Shown piece by piece: positions 1-10,979 of a DNA stretch of 60,532 bases (position 1 is its first letter; each line of letters opens with the position of its first letter). The translations under genes and the position numbers were made by a program. The DNA lies in NCBI GenBank assembly GCA_022824145.1, contig JAJEAY010000123.1, positions 1 through 60,532 of the forward strand. Reading direction: 5' to 3'. Below the pieces are notes generated by a model. The model was not told where the DNA came from, made no database searches, and was given only the letters and a program-made list of their open reading frames with translations. The DNA is from Rhodobacter sp. GTDB lineage: Bacteria; Pseudomonadota; Alphaproteobacteria; Rhodobacterales; Rhodobacteraceae.

Positions 1-2
1 GA

Positions 3-140
3 TACATGTCGTCAGGTGCCCCAATGACCGCCGGAACGGCGGCGCAGGCAACTTCAGGCAAAACGGGCAGGCGAAAAAACAATGGATTGCTTTTTTCATT
101 GTTATCGTTTGTTTTTTCATTTTATATTATTTGTGTCTAA
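3..140 (+). CDS. possible truncated N-terminus of a membrane protein
   Basis: The frame is open from the window edge. It has an ATG at position 6 and ends at TAA 138-140, giving about 44 residues. The peptide has a polar, Ala/Thr-rich start, a basic patch (GRRKN) and one strongly hydrophobic segment (LLFSLLSFVFSFYIICV). That pattern looks like the cytoplasmic start and first membrane helix of an envelope protein, for example a polysaccharide-export or chain-length protein, but I cannot name the family. It runs into an AT-rich stretch and stops, so it is either a remnant or chance. Confidence is low. Confidence 0.2.
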   Translation, partial: YMSSGAPMTAGTAAQATSGKTGRRKNNGLLFSLLSFVFSFYIICV

Positions 141-288
141 CTTCTTTAGTAGGGTTGTTTCCCGTATGACTCATGTAGCAGGTTGTTTCATTTTGGGCTA
201 GGCGAGCTTCGCCGAACGTGACTGCGAACATTGTGGTTAAGAGCGGCATCAAAGCCCTTGCCGAAACGTTTTTCCTGCATTCGCGGCT

Positions 289-651
289 GTGCCGAAACAC
301 CGTCCCTTGTTTGCCCGGCTTGTTCGCAGCATCGTCATTGTGACGGACGTTGGCATGGATTTGCTGACAAGGGTCGGGCGCAATGCATGTCCGCAAGGCT
401 GGGAGATCGCTATGGGAACCATCGCTGAGGAATGGCAGAGGAGATACCTTGCCGAAGGTTGGAAGGAAGGCCGTATCGAGGGTCGGGTGGATGCGATTCT
501 TCGTTTGCTGGCCCGCCGTTTCGGAGAACTGCCTCCGAATGTCCGCAGGCGTCTCTTCCGGGCGTCCATACAGGATCTGGACGCCTGGATTGACGCCCTG
601 CTCGACGCGGAGGGCGCTGACGAAGTATTCGGCGAGGATTTAAGAACGTGA
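289..651 (+). pseudogene. C-terminal remnant of a DUF4351/Rpn-type nuclease
   Basis: Residues from about 370 onward resemble the C-terminus of Rpn/YhgA-like recombination-promoting nucleases that carry DUF4351: an amphipathic EEWQRRYLAEGWKEGRIEG helix, then LLARRFGELP and LDAWIDALLDAE. Full-length members run to roughly 250-330 residues and have a PD-(D/E)XK nuclease core at the N-terminus. Nothing like that core is present upstream. An in-frame ATG at 412 could give a 79-residue protein that starts exactly at the conserved tail. I read this as a decayed gene that kept its tail. The family call rests on pattern recognition of the tail only. Confidence 0.5.
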
Positions 652-971
652 ACTGAGTGACATTGTATAGGTGCAATGGTTCGATGCCGTAGTTCTGTGG
701 CTCCGTGCTGATGTAGGCCTCACGCAACTGTCCGGCCTTGGTCTATGAGGTCTCGAGCCGCAATCAGGATGCGTGTCACTTCCGCATTGCGTTAGTCAGT
801 TGGCATAGCCAGATTGTTGTGGGAACGCACGATCGTGGGCCCGCTTCGAAAAAATGAAATACAATGACCCAAAGTGCTCGGGGGGATATGGCCAATCGGG
901 TGACCCACGGCTAGGCTGCCGCAACACTGGATCTCAATCGCGAACTGAATGGGCCAGTCCGAGAGTGGTGA

Positions 972-1746
972 ATGCAGGACCGTTATGTTGGAGATATCGG
1001 CGACTTCGCAAAGTACGGCCTGCTCCGAGCGTTGGGCCGAGAAAGGCGGCTTGGGGTTGCTTGGTATAGGCGGACAGACCCAGATCCGAAAAAAATGTGA
1101 ACGACGGCCGACATACCAATTATCTGGAATATCCGGAGAAGTGGCGGTGTCTTGATCCCGAACTGTTCGATGGATTGAAAAAGCTGATTCGGGAGGGTCG
1201 CCGAACCATTGCGGAGGTTCAGCGGTCCGGTCTCCTCAACAAGGCCGTTTTTGCTGACGAGCCTCTGGACGTGTCACAAATCGCTGTAAAGGACCGCGAA
1301 CGATGGCGGCGGAATTGGTTCGAGCGGACCAAGACTAGGCTCGCGAGTGTGATCTCGTGTTTGCCGACCCGGACAATGGCCTCTATCCGGACAATGGTTT
1401 CAAGTACACGCGCAAGGAGAATTCGAAGCGGATTCCGCTTTTCGAGGCGCTGGAACTGGCCGACGGCCGGTCTGCGGTCATCTACCACCACAACACACGC
1501 TTCAAGGGCGGGCATCGTCTGGAGATCCAGAAATGGATGGACCGACTCCCGACCGGAACGCTTGCGTATTACTGGAGGCATTGGAGCCCCCGGACCTTCT
1601 TCGTCGTCAATCCAGATGCCGAGATGATTCGTCGGCTCGAGAAGTTCGCGGAACGGTGGGGTGAGAACGGACAGCTGGTTCGCGGCAACTCCCGGTCGCT
1701 TCCGGACGATTCCTGCAAACAGGCAACAGACAGGAAAGACGAAGCG
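972..1746 (+). pseudogene. unknown conserved protein broken by two one-base deletions
   Basis: The start is ATG 972 (MQDRYVGDIGDFAKYGLLRA). The frame stops at TGA 1097-1099 just after a seven-A run. Adding one A restores the reading into the next frame (NDGRHTNYLEYPEKWRCL). Near 1347-1352 a second missing base in GCGAGTGT shifts the reading again, and it resumes as CDLVFADPDNGLYPDNGF and ends near EKFAERW at about 1670. The three pieces make one continuous protein of about 233 residues. I recognise it as a conserved hypothetical family from genomic islands with no function I can name. After the second shift the frame has no stop before the next gene, so the tail runs into the nuclease-like ORF. 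It is a decayed gene, or two sequencing indels. Confidence 0.6.
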
Positions 1747-2679
1747 ATGGCCAAATTCGATGCGCGGAAACTCGTCGACAACCTCGCCGAAAGCGACATT
1801 GACCTCCTGCTTCTGGAGGAGTTCGCGGTGTCCGGGGACTTCGTTGCCTGGTTCTGCAGCAGGGCCGGCGTGCAGGATGCTCGTCTTCAAAAGGCAAGAC
1901 GCAACGTGTGGGATTCTGACGGAGAATCGGACATCGTCCTCTGGGTTAAGGCCGATGGTCAGTCGATCATCGTTCTGATCGAGAACAAGATCAATGCGGC
2001 GGAACAGCCAAGTCAGGACGAGCGCTACCACATCCGCGGGCCGCGATTGGTCAAGGAAGCCCGCTACGATGACTATGTCACTGTCATCTGTGCACCCAGC
2101 AGATTTCTGGACGGCCTTTCATCCGGAAGCACCTATCAGCACCAGGTGTCATACGAGGACATTGCAGGTTGGTTCGACGCAGTGAACAGTCTGCGGGCCG
2201 CATGGCGCAGGGACGTGTTCCGCCAGGCAAGCGATCCGGCGAAGCGCAGCTACGTGATGCAGGTCAATCGGGCAACCACCGCATTTTGGCGTGACTACTG
2301 GGAACATCTTCGCCAGCACCACCCGCAACTCCTCATGAACCAACCAGGAAACAAGGGATCCGGGTCCACATGGATCGACATGAAGGCCGGTACGTTCCCC
2401 AAGGGCGTAGGCCTGCGACACAGGATGGACAGGCATGTCATGGCTCTCGTTTTCGAAAATCGGAATGTAGAAGAACTGCTGAACGTGCGATCTCATTGGC
2501 CGGAAGACATTGATCCGGCCCAGAGAGGAAATGGGGCGGAGCTTTTGATCAGAGTTCCGCAGGTGGATCCATTCGAGGAATTCAAGCCGCAGAAAAATGC
2601 GGTGGAGGAAGCGCTTGCGGCCGCACATCGCCTTGTGCCGTATGGAAGAGTTCTTCACGGCACTTCTGCAGAGCCCTGA
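1747..2679 (+). CDS. PD-(D/E)XK nuclease superfamily protein (PDDEXK_4-like)
   Basis: The protein has 310 residues from ATG 1747, which is preceded by CAGGAAAGACGAAGCG with an AGGAAAG ribosome-binding site. The same frame is open upstream through the remains of the preceding gene, but the site and the homologous start (MAKFDARKLVDNL) favour this ATG. The nuclease signature is ESDIVLWV followed by IVLIENKINA and a downstream EQPSQDERY. That matches the D...ExK...Q arrangement of the superfamily. The C-terminal half resembles the substrate-side region of island-borne PDDEXK_4 proteins. The target is unknown; such genes often sit in defence or accessory islands. The adjoining genes are decayed, so its present role is uncertain. 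Confidence 0.7.
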   Translation: MAKFDARKLVDNLAESDIDLLLLEEFAVSGDFVAWFCSRAGVQDARLQKARRNVWDSDGESDIVLWVKADGQSIIVLIENKINAAEQPSQDERYHIRGPRLVKEARYDDYVTVICAPSRFLDGLSSGSTYQHQVSYEDIAGWFDAVNSLRAAWRRDVFRQASDPAKRSYVMQVNRATTAFWRDYWEHLRQHHPQLLMNQPGNKGSGSTWIDMKAGTFPKGVGLRHRMDRHVMALVFENRNVEELLNVRSHWPEDIDPAQRGNGAELLIRVPQVDPFEEFKPQKNAVEEALAAAHRLVPYGRVLHGTSAEP

Positions 2680-3391
2680 ACAAGGCATCTGCACCTAAGC
2701 TGCGCTGTCGGGGCAGGCAGCAAAAAGAAAACTCATGAACCTGGAATAGACTTGTTGTCCGAAAGCGATAGCCTAGCGGCTTTCAGCAGTCGCGTTGACA
2801 TCGGGTGTCAACGAGGCCCGAAATTTTCCCTAAATGAGAATCGGTCCCAACGGGATCTGTCTGCGCCTCACTCAGAAACTGATGAGCCTTCTGCCCGGCT
2901 GACCCGACCGGGTCGAGGCCGGAAACACTGCAAGGCAAAAAAAGCGAAGACGCACAGGGTGCGTGTCGCCGGCCATCGATCAGTGATGGGAGCGAGTCCC
3001 AGGTACACCGTAGCGGATGCATGCCAGTTCTCCCGCCCAGACATGTGCATCGCATATCACAAAATGACGCTCTGTCCGGCTGCGGTTATCTTCGGAAACT
3101 GCCGACTGAATCAGAGAGAGGTAGCCCAATTTAACAATTCCTGATTGTTGCGGTTGTGGCAAGGAACTCACGTTAAATTTTGACCGATGCGTGGAGGTGC
3201 CTTCGGTCATTCCAACGCGTGGCCGGGGGTCTGACGCCAATCTCAAATTCAATCACCAAATACCCGGTATGGTTAGCACAACCATCAGCGTGTAAGCAGG
3301 TCGACCGATGCAAGCCAATCGGCGGTACGATCCAACGAAAGCTCCGGAGTCCAAACCGAGTTCCTGGACGGCCGGGTTTGCATTGATTTGT
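2680..3391. other. gene-free stretch of about 710 bp
   Basis: I see no credible coding region. The short open frames lack ribosome-binding sites and family resemblance. The stretch lies between the accessory patch and the first housekeeping-type gene and is probably eroded DNA. Confidence 0.5.
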
Positions 3392-4279
3392 TCAGCGCCT
3401 GGCGGCTCGGTTTATCAACACCAGACCCAGGCTGATAAGCGCAAGTGCAATCCAAAGGGAACGGCCAACCGCCTCCCCCAGGAGCAGCCAACCGAAAACC
3501 ACACCGAACACCGGCGACAGAAAACTGAAGGAGGCGACGCTGTTGGCTGGATAGATCTTCAGCAGCCAGAACCAGAGAAGGAATCCGAATGCGCCGATCG
3601 CGATGATCTGGAACGCCATTCCAAATCCATGAATCAGTTGGAAGTCACGGATGAACGGCCCGAGAAAGCAGGCGGCACCCAACAGAATCACCGACGAAAC
3701 GCTGAGCTGCCAGAACATCTGCATCGCAGGCTGAACGCCGGAAAAGGGCGTGGCTCGGGCGACAAGCGCAAGCCCCGCCCAGCAGATGGCGCCCGATACC
3801 GCCATCACATCTCCCAACAGACTCGCCTGCCCACCGTCGTTTCGGTTCAGAAACACTATGCAGACCCCGGTGAAGGCAAGCGAAAGCCCGACGCATTTCC
3901 GCAACGTCAGCCGCTCACCTGCTATCGCGAAATGAGCCATTAGAGAAAGCCAGACCGGCATCGTATAGAATATCACCGAAGTGCGTGCGACTGTCGTAAT
4001 GTCCAGAGCAAGGAACAGCAGGATGAACTCGCTGGAAAAGAGCACCCCGGAAAGCACCCCCCAAGGCAACACCTCCCGTTGGACTTCCAGCTTTGTTCGC
4101 GTCAGCCGCAGCCAAAGAAATATCAGGACCATTGCGCCGAGTGACCGCAGACCCGCAGAGAACACCGGCTGAAGCCCGGCGTTTACAACCTTGATAACAA
4201 CCTGGTTCAGGCCGAACAGTGCAGAAAACGCAATGAGCGCACCTGCCCCGAACGCATCAATATGTTCCTTTCGCTGCAT
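3392..4279 (-). CDS. EamA-family (DMT superfamily) transporter
   Basis: This 295-residue inner-membrane protein has about ten hydrophobic segments in two five-helix EamA repeats. Landmarks are GALIAFSALFGLNQVVIKV at the N-terminus and FSFLSPVFGVVFGWLLLGEAVG near the C-terminus, which is the classic second-repeat motif. I chose ATG 4279 (MQRKEHIDAFGAGAL) because everything upstream in the same frame is non-hydrophobic and unlike the family. The substrate cannot be predicted; relatives export amino acids, nucleosides or other metabolites. A second EamA gene lies at 5160-6059 on the other strand, with the mur regulator between them. Confidence 0.85.
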   Translation of the reverse strand: MQRKEHIDAFGAGALIAFSALFGLNQVVIKVVNAGLQPVFSAGLRSLGAMVLIFLWLRLTRTKLEVQREVLPWGVLSGVLFSSEFILLFLALDITTVARTSVIFYTMPVWLSLMAHFAIAGERLTLRKCVGLSLAFTGVCIVFLNRNDGGQASLLGDVMAVSGAICWAGLALVARATPFSGVQPAMQMFWQLSVSSVILLGAACFLGPFIRDFQLIHGFGMAFQIIAIGAFGFLLWFWLLKIYPANSVASFSFLSPVFGVVFGWLLLGEAVGRSLWIALALISLGLVLINRAARR

Positions 4280-4734
4280 GCGCTGCAACGGATGCGAGCG
4301 AAGTGAATCTGTCAACCAGATTCCTCGGCTCGTGTTTCCTGCTCCGTACCGCCGCTGTCTGCGACGCTGCTGTACAGTCGAGCCGAATCGCTCCTTGCGT
4401 CCAATGCCAGCTTGGACCGGATCGCACATCCGTGGTGCAGAACAGTGGTTCGGATCTGGGTGGCGGCGGAAACAAGGCCCGTCGCACAGGGTTTGGCCGT
4501 AATGACTCATAGCGCCCTGCACAGACTGGAGAGAGCCACGCGCGGCGAAACGTTTCCTGAAGATCGGCCACAGCGCAGTTCGGCGACGCGATCGAATCAT
4601 GTCTTTAGAGGTCAGGATGGCAGGATTGACCCGAGCGTCTCAACGGCCGCATCTGCCTTCAGGTCGGTCAGCGGACGAGTCAGAAAATCACTCAAAGCCG
4701 ATCAGATGTGGCATTCGCCAGAGTGATCGCGTAG

Positions 4735-5163
4735 ATGTTTCCTATGGGCGAGTCGATCCTGCAACGGTGCGAATCAAAGAAACTGCGGATGACCGATCAA
4801 CGCCGGATCATCGCCGCTGTGCTGGACGAATCCGACGATCATCCAGACGTGGAGGAACTCCACGAACGCGCCAGCGCAAATGACCCCAGAATTTCCATCG
4901 CTACAGTCTACCGAACGGTGAAGCTGTTCGAGGAAGCGGGAATACTTGAAAAACATGAGTTCGGGGACGGTCGCGCACGTTACGAAACCGCCGACCGCGA
5001 CCATCACGACCACCTGATCGATCTCCAGTCAGGCGAAGTGATCGAATTCGTGGATCCCGAAATCGAGGCCCTTCAGGAACGAATTGCCCAAAAGCTGGGT
5101 TTTCGGCTTAAAGGCCATCGGCTTGAGCTTTACGGAGTGCCCCTGAATCAAGGGATGGAATGA
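4735..5163 (+). CDS. mur: Fur-family metal regulator of the Mur (manganese) type
   Basis: The product has 142 residues and is a cytoplasmic DNA-binding repressor. Residues 15-85 form the winged helix (LRMTDQRRIIAAVLDES, ISIATVYRTVKLFEEAGI). The metal-binding region is RDHHDHLIDLQSGEVIEF. The CxxC pairs of classical Fur are absent, and this position reads DLQSGE. That matches alphaproteobacterial Mur/Fur proteins, which respond to manganese or iron. ATG 4744 is an equally possible start and neither has a clear ribosome-binding site. The stop overlaps the start of the EamA gene (ATGA at 5160-5163), so the two are probably co-transcribed. Whether it senses Mn or Fe cannot be decided from sequence alone. 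Confidence 0.85.
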   Translation: MFPMGESILQRCESKKLRMTDQRRIIAAVLDESDDHPDVEELHERASANDPRISIATVYRTVKLFEEAGILEKHEFGDGRARYETADRDHHDHLIDLQSGEVIEFVDPEIEALQERIAQKLGFRLKGHRLELYGVPLNQGME

Positions 5164-6059
5164 ACGCTCAGCGACCCCTGCGCGCCATCGGTCTTATGGT
5201 GGCATCAATGGCAGCGTTCGCAGCAACCGACATGTTCATGAAGTTTGCGGCGCAAACCGTTCCTGTAGCAGAGATAATTTTCGTCACCTCCGCAGGGGGA
5301 GCGGTCTTTTTCGCCGCTTTGGTCCGCATGGGCGGACAAACACTGGTTTCCCCGCTGATGTACTCACGCGGAATCCTGCTGAGAAACGCTGCCGAGATCT
5401 TTGGATCAGTATGTATGGTCTCCGCCATTGCGCTGACGCCTCTCTCGCTTGTTGTGGCGATCAACCAGGCGACCCCGTTGATCGCAACGGTCTGCGCAGC
5501 TATGCTGCTCGGCGAAAAGGTCGGCCCAAGAAGGTGGATTGCCGTTGCAGTGGGTTTCTGCGGCGTCCTGCTGATCCTGGGCCCGCAGGACGTTGCGATG
5601 ACCGTCGGAGTCCTGTTTTCCGTTGGAGCCGCGTTCGGAATGGCGGCACGTGACATCTGCACACGCCTGGTGCCCGGAGAGGCGACGACGCCACAGGTTT
5701 CGTTTTGGGGTTTGGGTGCGCTGGTTCCCATCAGCGCGGCGCTCCTCGCCGTCACTGGAGGCGCTGTTCTGCCGGACGGACGCGAAACCATCTGGCTTGC
5801 AGGCGCCACCGTTTCGCTCATCGTGGCATACTATGCGGTTACCGCGGCGGTCAGGTGCGCGGATGTCTCACTGGTCATTCCCTACCGGTATTTCCGTATT
5901 CTTTTCTCTATGACAATCGCTGTCACCCTGTTCGGCGAGCGCCCTGGATCCCTTACGCTCATAGGTGCAGCGGTTGTCGTCGGTTCGGGCCTGTTCATTC
6001 TGAAACGCGAACGACAGACGAAGTTGAGTCAAAGTGCGGCGCGGCACTTCCGCTCCTAA
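5160..6059 (+). CDS. EamA-family (DMT superfamily) transporter, second copy
   Basis: The protein has 299 residues and about ten membrane segments. It begins MNAQRPLRAIGLMVASMAAF, and the end of its first EamA repeat contains TPLIATVCAAMLLGEKVGPR. The start overlaps the mur stop by four bases, so translational coupling is likely. This raises the possibility that the pump or importer answers to the same metal signal, but that is inference. It is distinct in sequence from the EamA protein at 3392-4279, so the two are not a recent duplication. The substrate is unknown. Confidence 0.85.
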   Translation: MNAQRPLRAIGLMVASMAAFAATDMFMKFAAQTVPVAEIIFVTSAGGAVFFAALVRMGGQTLVSPLMYSRGILLRNAAEIFGSVCMVSAIALTPLSLVVAINQATPLIATVCAAMLLGEKVGPRRWIAVAVGFCGVLLILGPQDVAMTVGVLFSVGAAFGMAARDICTRLVPGEATTPQVSFWGLGALVPISAALLAVTGGAVLPDGRETIWLAGATVSLIVAYYAVTAAVRCADVSLVIPYRYFRILFSMTIAVTLFGERPGSLTLIGAAVVVGSGLFILKRERQTKLSQSAARHFRS

Positions 6060-6077
6060 CCAAAAGGACGGCGCAGC

Positions 6078-6920
6078 ATGATCGAAAAGGTTCTGCAGCA
6101 TGAAGCAAGCATCCGAATTGCCGCCTTTCTCGCGGTGCTGGTTCTGATGGCCGTATTGGAAGTCGCCAGTCCACGCAGGCGCCGCGAGATTCCCCGACTG
6201 GTTCGCTGGACAAACAACTTCGCGCTGGTGGCCATCGACACGCTCCTGCTCCGGCTCTTGTTTCCCGTCGCTGCACTGGGATTCGCAGCCTGGTGCCAAA
6301 CGAACGGCTGGGGCCTGTTCAATAGCTGGGAAATTCCCTTCTGGATCGCGTTTGTCCTGTCTATCCTCGCGCTGGATCTGGCCATCTATCTCCAGCATGT
6401 AATGCTTCACGCTATTCCGGCACTATGGCGGCTGCACCGCGTGCATCACGCTGACGTGGAATTCGACGTGACGACGGCACTGCGATTCCATCCATTCGAG
6501 GTCATTCTTTCAATGCTCATAAAGATCGCCATCGTCGCGGCGCTTGGCCCTCCGGCAGTCGCGGTGCTTGCGTTCGAGGTGCTGCTGAATGCCACTGCCA
6601 TGTTTAACCACTCCAACCTCAGGATCTCGCCCCGGCTTGACCGGGTTCTTCGGACTGTGATCGTGACACCTGACATGCACCGTGTTCATCATTCACCATA
6701 TATAGCTGAAACGAATAGCAATTTCGGTTTTAACCTGACATGGTGGGACATTCTTCTCGGCACCTACCGACCGCAGCCACGTGACGGCCACGAACGGATG
6801 AAGATTGGGTTGAAAGAATTCCGCGAACCACGCGAACTGTGGCTCGACAGAATGCTGGTGCAGCCGTTCCGGAGAAAAGCCAGCGACTATTCGATCAACG
6901 CAGGCCAGAACATCGAATGA
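6078..6920 (+). CDS. sterol desaturase / fatty acid hydroxylase family protein
   Basis: This 280-residue membrane di-iron oxygenase has three or four hydrophobic segments in its first 110 residues. The histidine clusters expected for the family are present: HVMLH, then HRVHHAD, then MHRVHHSPY. These bind two irons and hydroxylate or desaturate lipid substrates at the membrane. It lies 18 bp after the EamA gene on the same strand, so it may belong to the mur-EamA transcript. The substrate is not predictable; bacterial members act on sterol-like lipids, carotenoids, fatty acids or alkylglycerols. Confidence 0.85.
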   Translation: MIEKVLQHEASIRIAAFLAVLVLMAVLEVASPRRRREIPRLVRWTNNFALVAIDTLLLRLLFPVAALGFAAWCQTNGWGLFNSWEIPFWIAFVLSILALDLAIYLQHVMLHAIPALWRLHRVHHADVEFDVTTALRFHPFEVILSMLIKIAIVAALGPPAVAVLAFEVLLNATAMFNHSNLRISPRLDRVLRTVIVTPDMHRVHHSPYIAETNSNFGFNLTWWDILLGTYRPQPRDGHERMKIGLKEFREPRELWLDRMLVQPFRRKASDYSINAGQNIE

Positions 6921-7012
6921 AACCAAATAGACGCCCGTAGTGGATTCCGGCACAGTCGGCCGGAACGACACGGGCGCGCCGACATCGCCAGACAAACACG
7001 AGCACACCATAG

Positions 7013-8452
<1,440 letters not shown>

Positions 8453-8910
8453 CACGCGCTGGCTGTGCGAATTGATGGACCGGTACAGCTGGCCGGAAGG
8501 CTGTGTCCCGCGCTGGAGTATTGGCTGCTGCCGACGCCTGCGGAACGCCCCGGCATGCGCCCGCTGGACTTTCCTGGCGGTTCCATCGCGCGTTCCTCAG
8601 CGGCCCCGGCGCCGTGTCGCCTGATCCAATGACGGACGCGAAGGACCGCCGCCGACTGTAGGCATCTCTCTTTTGAACCGCGTGGGCGACCGACGGCGCC
8701 GACGGTTTGCGTGATGCCCGTGACGGTGAACTGGAATGCTCCGCCGATCTCCGAAAGTCAGAGGAAGCGGTTGCCAGCAACACTTGAGGGACCGTTGGGA
8801 GTGGCAGGGAAAGTCTCGGACTCGTGCCAGTTTCCCGGAAATCGGACGCACTTCAATCTCAGGTATCGTAGGGGCCGGACTCGCGCCGGCCCCCGATCCC
8901 ATATCGCGCT
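8453..8910. other. gene-free stretch between eno and phoX
   Basis: This is about 460 bp between convergent genes. The only clear structure is the hairpin at 8871-8893. I see no coding sequence. Confidence 0.5.
8871..8893 (-). terminator. candidate terminator hairpin for phoX
   Basis: A perfect 8-bp GC stem (GGGGCCGG / CCGGCCCC) with a 7-nt loop lies 17 bp beyond the phoX stop. No T-tract follows on the minus strand, so an intrinsic-terminator role is likely but not certain. It may also stop read-through from eno. Confidence 0.5.
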
Positions 8911-10884
8911 TCAGCCAATCAGGCCAGCGTCTTCGCGCCAGACGGCGATGACGGTCGAGCGCGCCAAGGTTCCGTCTCCATCCGGGAATGGCGAATCCGG
9001 GTGCTGGATGCCCACGAACATCGTTCGGCGGTCAGCGGACCAGGTGAGACCCGTGACCTCGCTGCCATGAGGACCTGTCATGAAGCGCCGGATCTCGCCG
9101 GTCACCGGATCGCCTGCCAGCATCTGGTTGTTGCCGTGGCCCTCGAAGTGCCCTTCGTTCGAATCGTTTCCGTCAGTTTGGATCCATAGAATGCCAGCGC
9201 TGTCGAACATCATTCCGTCAGGCGAGTTGAACATGTTGCCCTCGGAAATGTTCGGGGAACCCGCATAGGCGTCGGAGTGGACTGCGGGATTGCCTGCCAT
9301 GACGAAGAGATCCCAGCGAAAGGTGTCCGTCGCATGATTGTCGCTTGACGGATACCAGCGCAGGATCTGGCCGTAACGGTTTTCCGAGCGTGGGTTTGGA
9401 GCGTTGAGTTCCATCGGCTGCCCCGCCGCATTTGTCCGAGGCTTCCCGTCCTTGAGGACATTGCGCCGCGAGTTGTTCGTCAGTGCGCAATAGCCTTCCG
9501 CCGCCACCGGGTTGACGGCGACCCATTCCGGTCGGTCCATGGTGGTGGCACCCACCTTCGTGGCGGCCATGCGCGTGAACACCCGGATCTCGGCTTCTGA
9601 CATGTCGGTCGATTCTTCGGTCAGTTCAACCCATTCGCCGGTGCCGTCCCAGTTGAACTTCGCCGTGTACAGGCGCCCGTTGTCCATCAGGTCATCGGTG
9701 TCTCCGCCCGGCGCATAGGTGTTGTTCGACACGTACTTGTACATGTATTCGCCGCGTTCGTCGTCGCCCATGTAGACCACAATATGGCCTGACGGCGCGA
9801 TCACACAGGCGGCGTTTTCATGTTTGAAGCGTCCGAGCGCCGTGCGCTTTACCGGTGTCGAAGTCGGATCCGAGGGGTCGATCTCGACAATGTAGCCGTG
9901 ACGGCGTGGTTCGTTCGGGTTCTGCGAAATGTCGAATCGTGCGTCGAACGTTTCGTAGGCGTATCGGCTCTTGAGGTTGATTCCGTAGCGCTTGTAGTCG
10001 TCAGGACGCTCGAAAGCTTCGTCGGTCGAGCCAAAGTAGCCGTTGAAGTTCTCCTCGCAGGTCAGATAGGTGCCCCAAGGCGTCTTTCCTGCGCCACAGT
10101 TGTTCAACGTTCCCTTTGCAAGCGTTCCGGTGGGATCTTCCGCAGTTTTCAGGAGGTCGTGTCCCGCCGCAGGTCCAGACAGGCGGATCTCGGTCTGGTG
10201 GGTGATTCGCCGATTGAACGGTGAATCGACCGCGACCTGCCAACCGTTCCCGCGACGGACGACCTCGAAAACGGCCACGCCTTGCAGGTTCTGAACGACA
10301 TTCACTTCGTCCGCGCTGGCCGGGATGACGGGAATGGGCCTCGGAGCGTCCTCGCCTTTTGCCACGGCATCGGCCTTGGCCTTCTCGTTCTCGGCCTTAA
10401 CGGCAGCGGCGCGTTCGGGCAGGTTGACGCCGAGATTTACGTATTCGTGGTTGACCGCGATGACTTCGTGGCCGTTGATTTCAAAGAGTTCCATTCCGTC
10501 CGTGTTTTCGCCGAACACCCGGTTGGCTTTGCCAGGCGGAATCATCGCGGACTGGCTGAAGGAAGGCGCGTCCGAAAACAGGGGATCACCGTAGCGCACC
10601 AGCGGTGCCCACCTGTAGCCTCCAGGCACATGCACTGTGAAATCCGTCGCGGCCGGAACTGCATCGAAGGGAAAGCGACCGGTCGCTGCCTCGGCTGCCT
10701 TCGTGGAAAGAAGGGTGCCAGCGCCCATTGCCATCGCGCCGGAGCCAAAGGCGAGCACACCGCCCATGAATCCCCGGCGGTTGAGGGCTGTTTCGACGAT
10801 CGTGTCGAATTCGGTCTCTTCCGGCCGAGGGTCGTTCAACTCGTCCCACTCGTCCCAGCTGAGTTCGGTGTTCTCGATGTTCAT
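8911..10884 (-). CDS. PhoX-family (DUF839) exported phosphatase
   Basis: The product has 657 residues. A twin-arginine-type export signal lies near residues 38-65 (LNRRGFMGGVLAFGSGAM followed by an Ala-rich stretch), so a folded, cofactor-loaded enzyme is sent to the periplasm. The body is the DUF839 beta-propeller of PhoX, which releases phosphate from organic esters using Ca and Fe. Landmarks are GKTPWGTYLTCEENFNGYFG, FKHENAACVI, and GLTWSADRRTMFVGIQHPD near the C-terminus. I chose ATG 10884 because AGAGGAAACCAG precedes it. A possible Pho box lies 96 bp upstream, which suits phosphate-starvation control. The gene is monocistronic. Confidence 0.88.
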   Translation of the reverse strand: MNIENTELSWDEWDELNDPRPEETEFDTIVETALNRRGFMGGVLAFGSGAMAMGAGTLLSTKAAEAATGRFPFDAVPAATDFTVHVPGGYRWAPLVRYGDPLFSDAPSFSQSAMIPPGKANRVFGENTDGMELFEINGHEVIAVNHEYVNLGVNLPERAAAVKAENEKAKADAVAKGEDAPRPIPVIPASADEVNVVQNLQGVAVFEVVRRGNGWQVAVDSPFNRRITHQTEIRLSGPAAGHDLLKTAEDPTGTLAKGTLNNCGAGKTPWGTYLTCEENFNGYFGSTDEAFERPDDYKRYGINLKSRYAYETFDARFDISQNPNEPRRHGYIVEIDPSDPTSTPVKRTALGRFKHENAACVIAPSGHIVVYMGDDERGEYMYKYVSNNTYAPGGDTDDLMDNGRLYTAKFNWDGTGEWVELTEESTDMSEAEIRVFTRMAATKVGATTMDRPEWVAVNPVAAEGYCALTNNSRRNVLKDGKPRTNAAGQPMELNAPNPRSENRYGQILRWYPSSDNHATDTFRWDLFVMAGNPAVHSDAYAGSPNISEGNMFNSPDGMMFDSAGILWIQTDGNDSNEGHFEGHGNNQMLAGDPVTGEIRRFMTGPHGSEVTGLTWSADRRTMFVGIQHPDSPFPDGDGTLARSTVIAVWREDAGLIG

Positions 10885-10979
10885 TCTGGTTTCCTCTATT
10901 GGTGGCAAGATCTATGCTGCCGTCCGTGCGACGCACGGATCGCCAAAAACGGTTCAGGACAACACTTGAGTGACGGATC

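Noticed and set aside
1219-2031. 270-codon minus-strand frame over the broken gene and the PDDEXK gene
   Set aside because: The plus-strand readings have recognisable motifs and this one has none.
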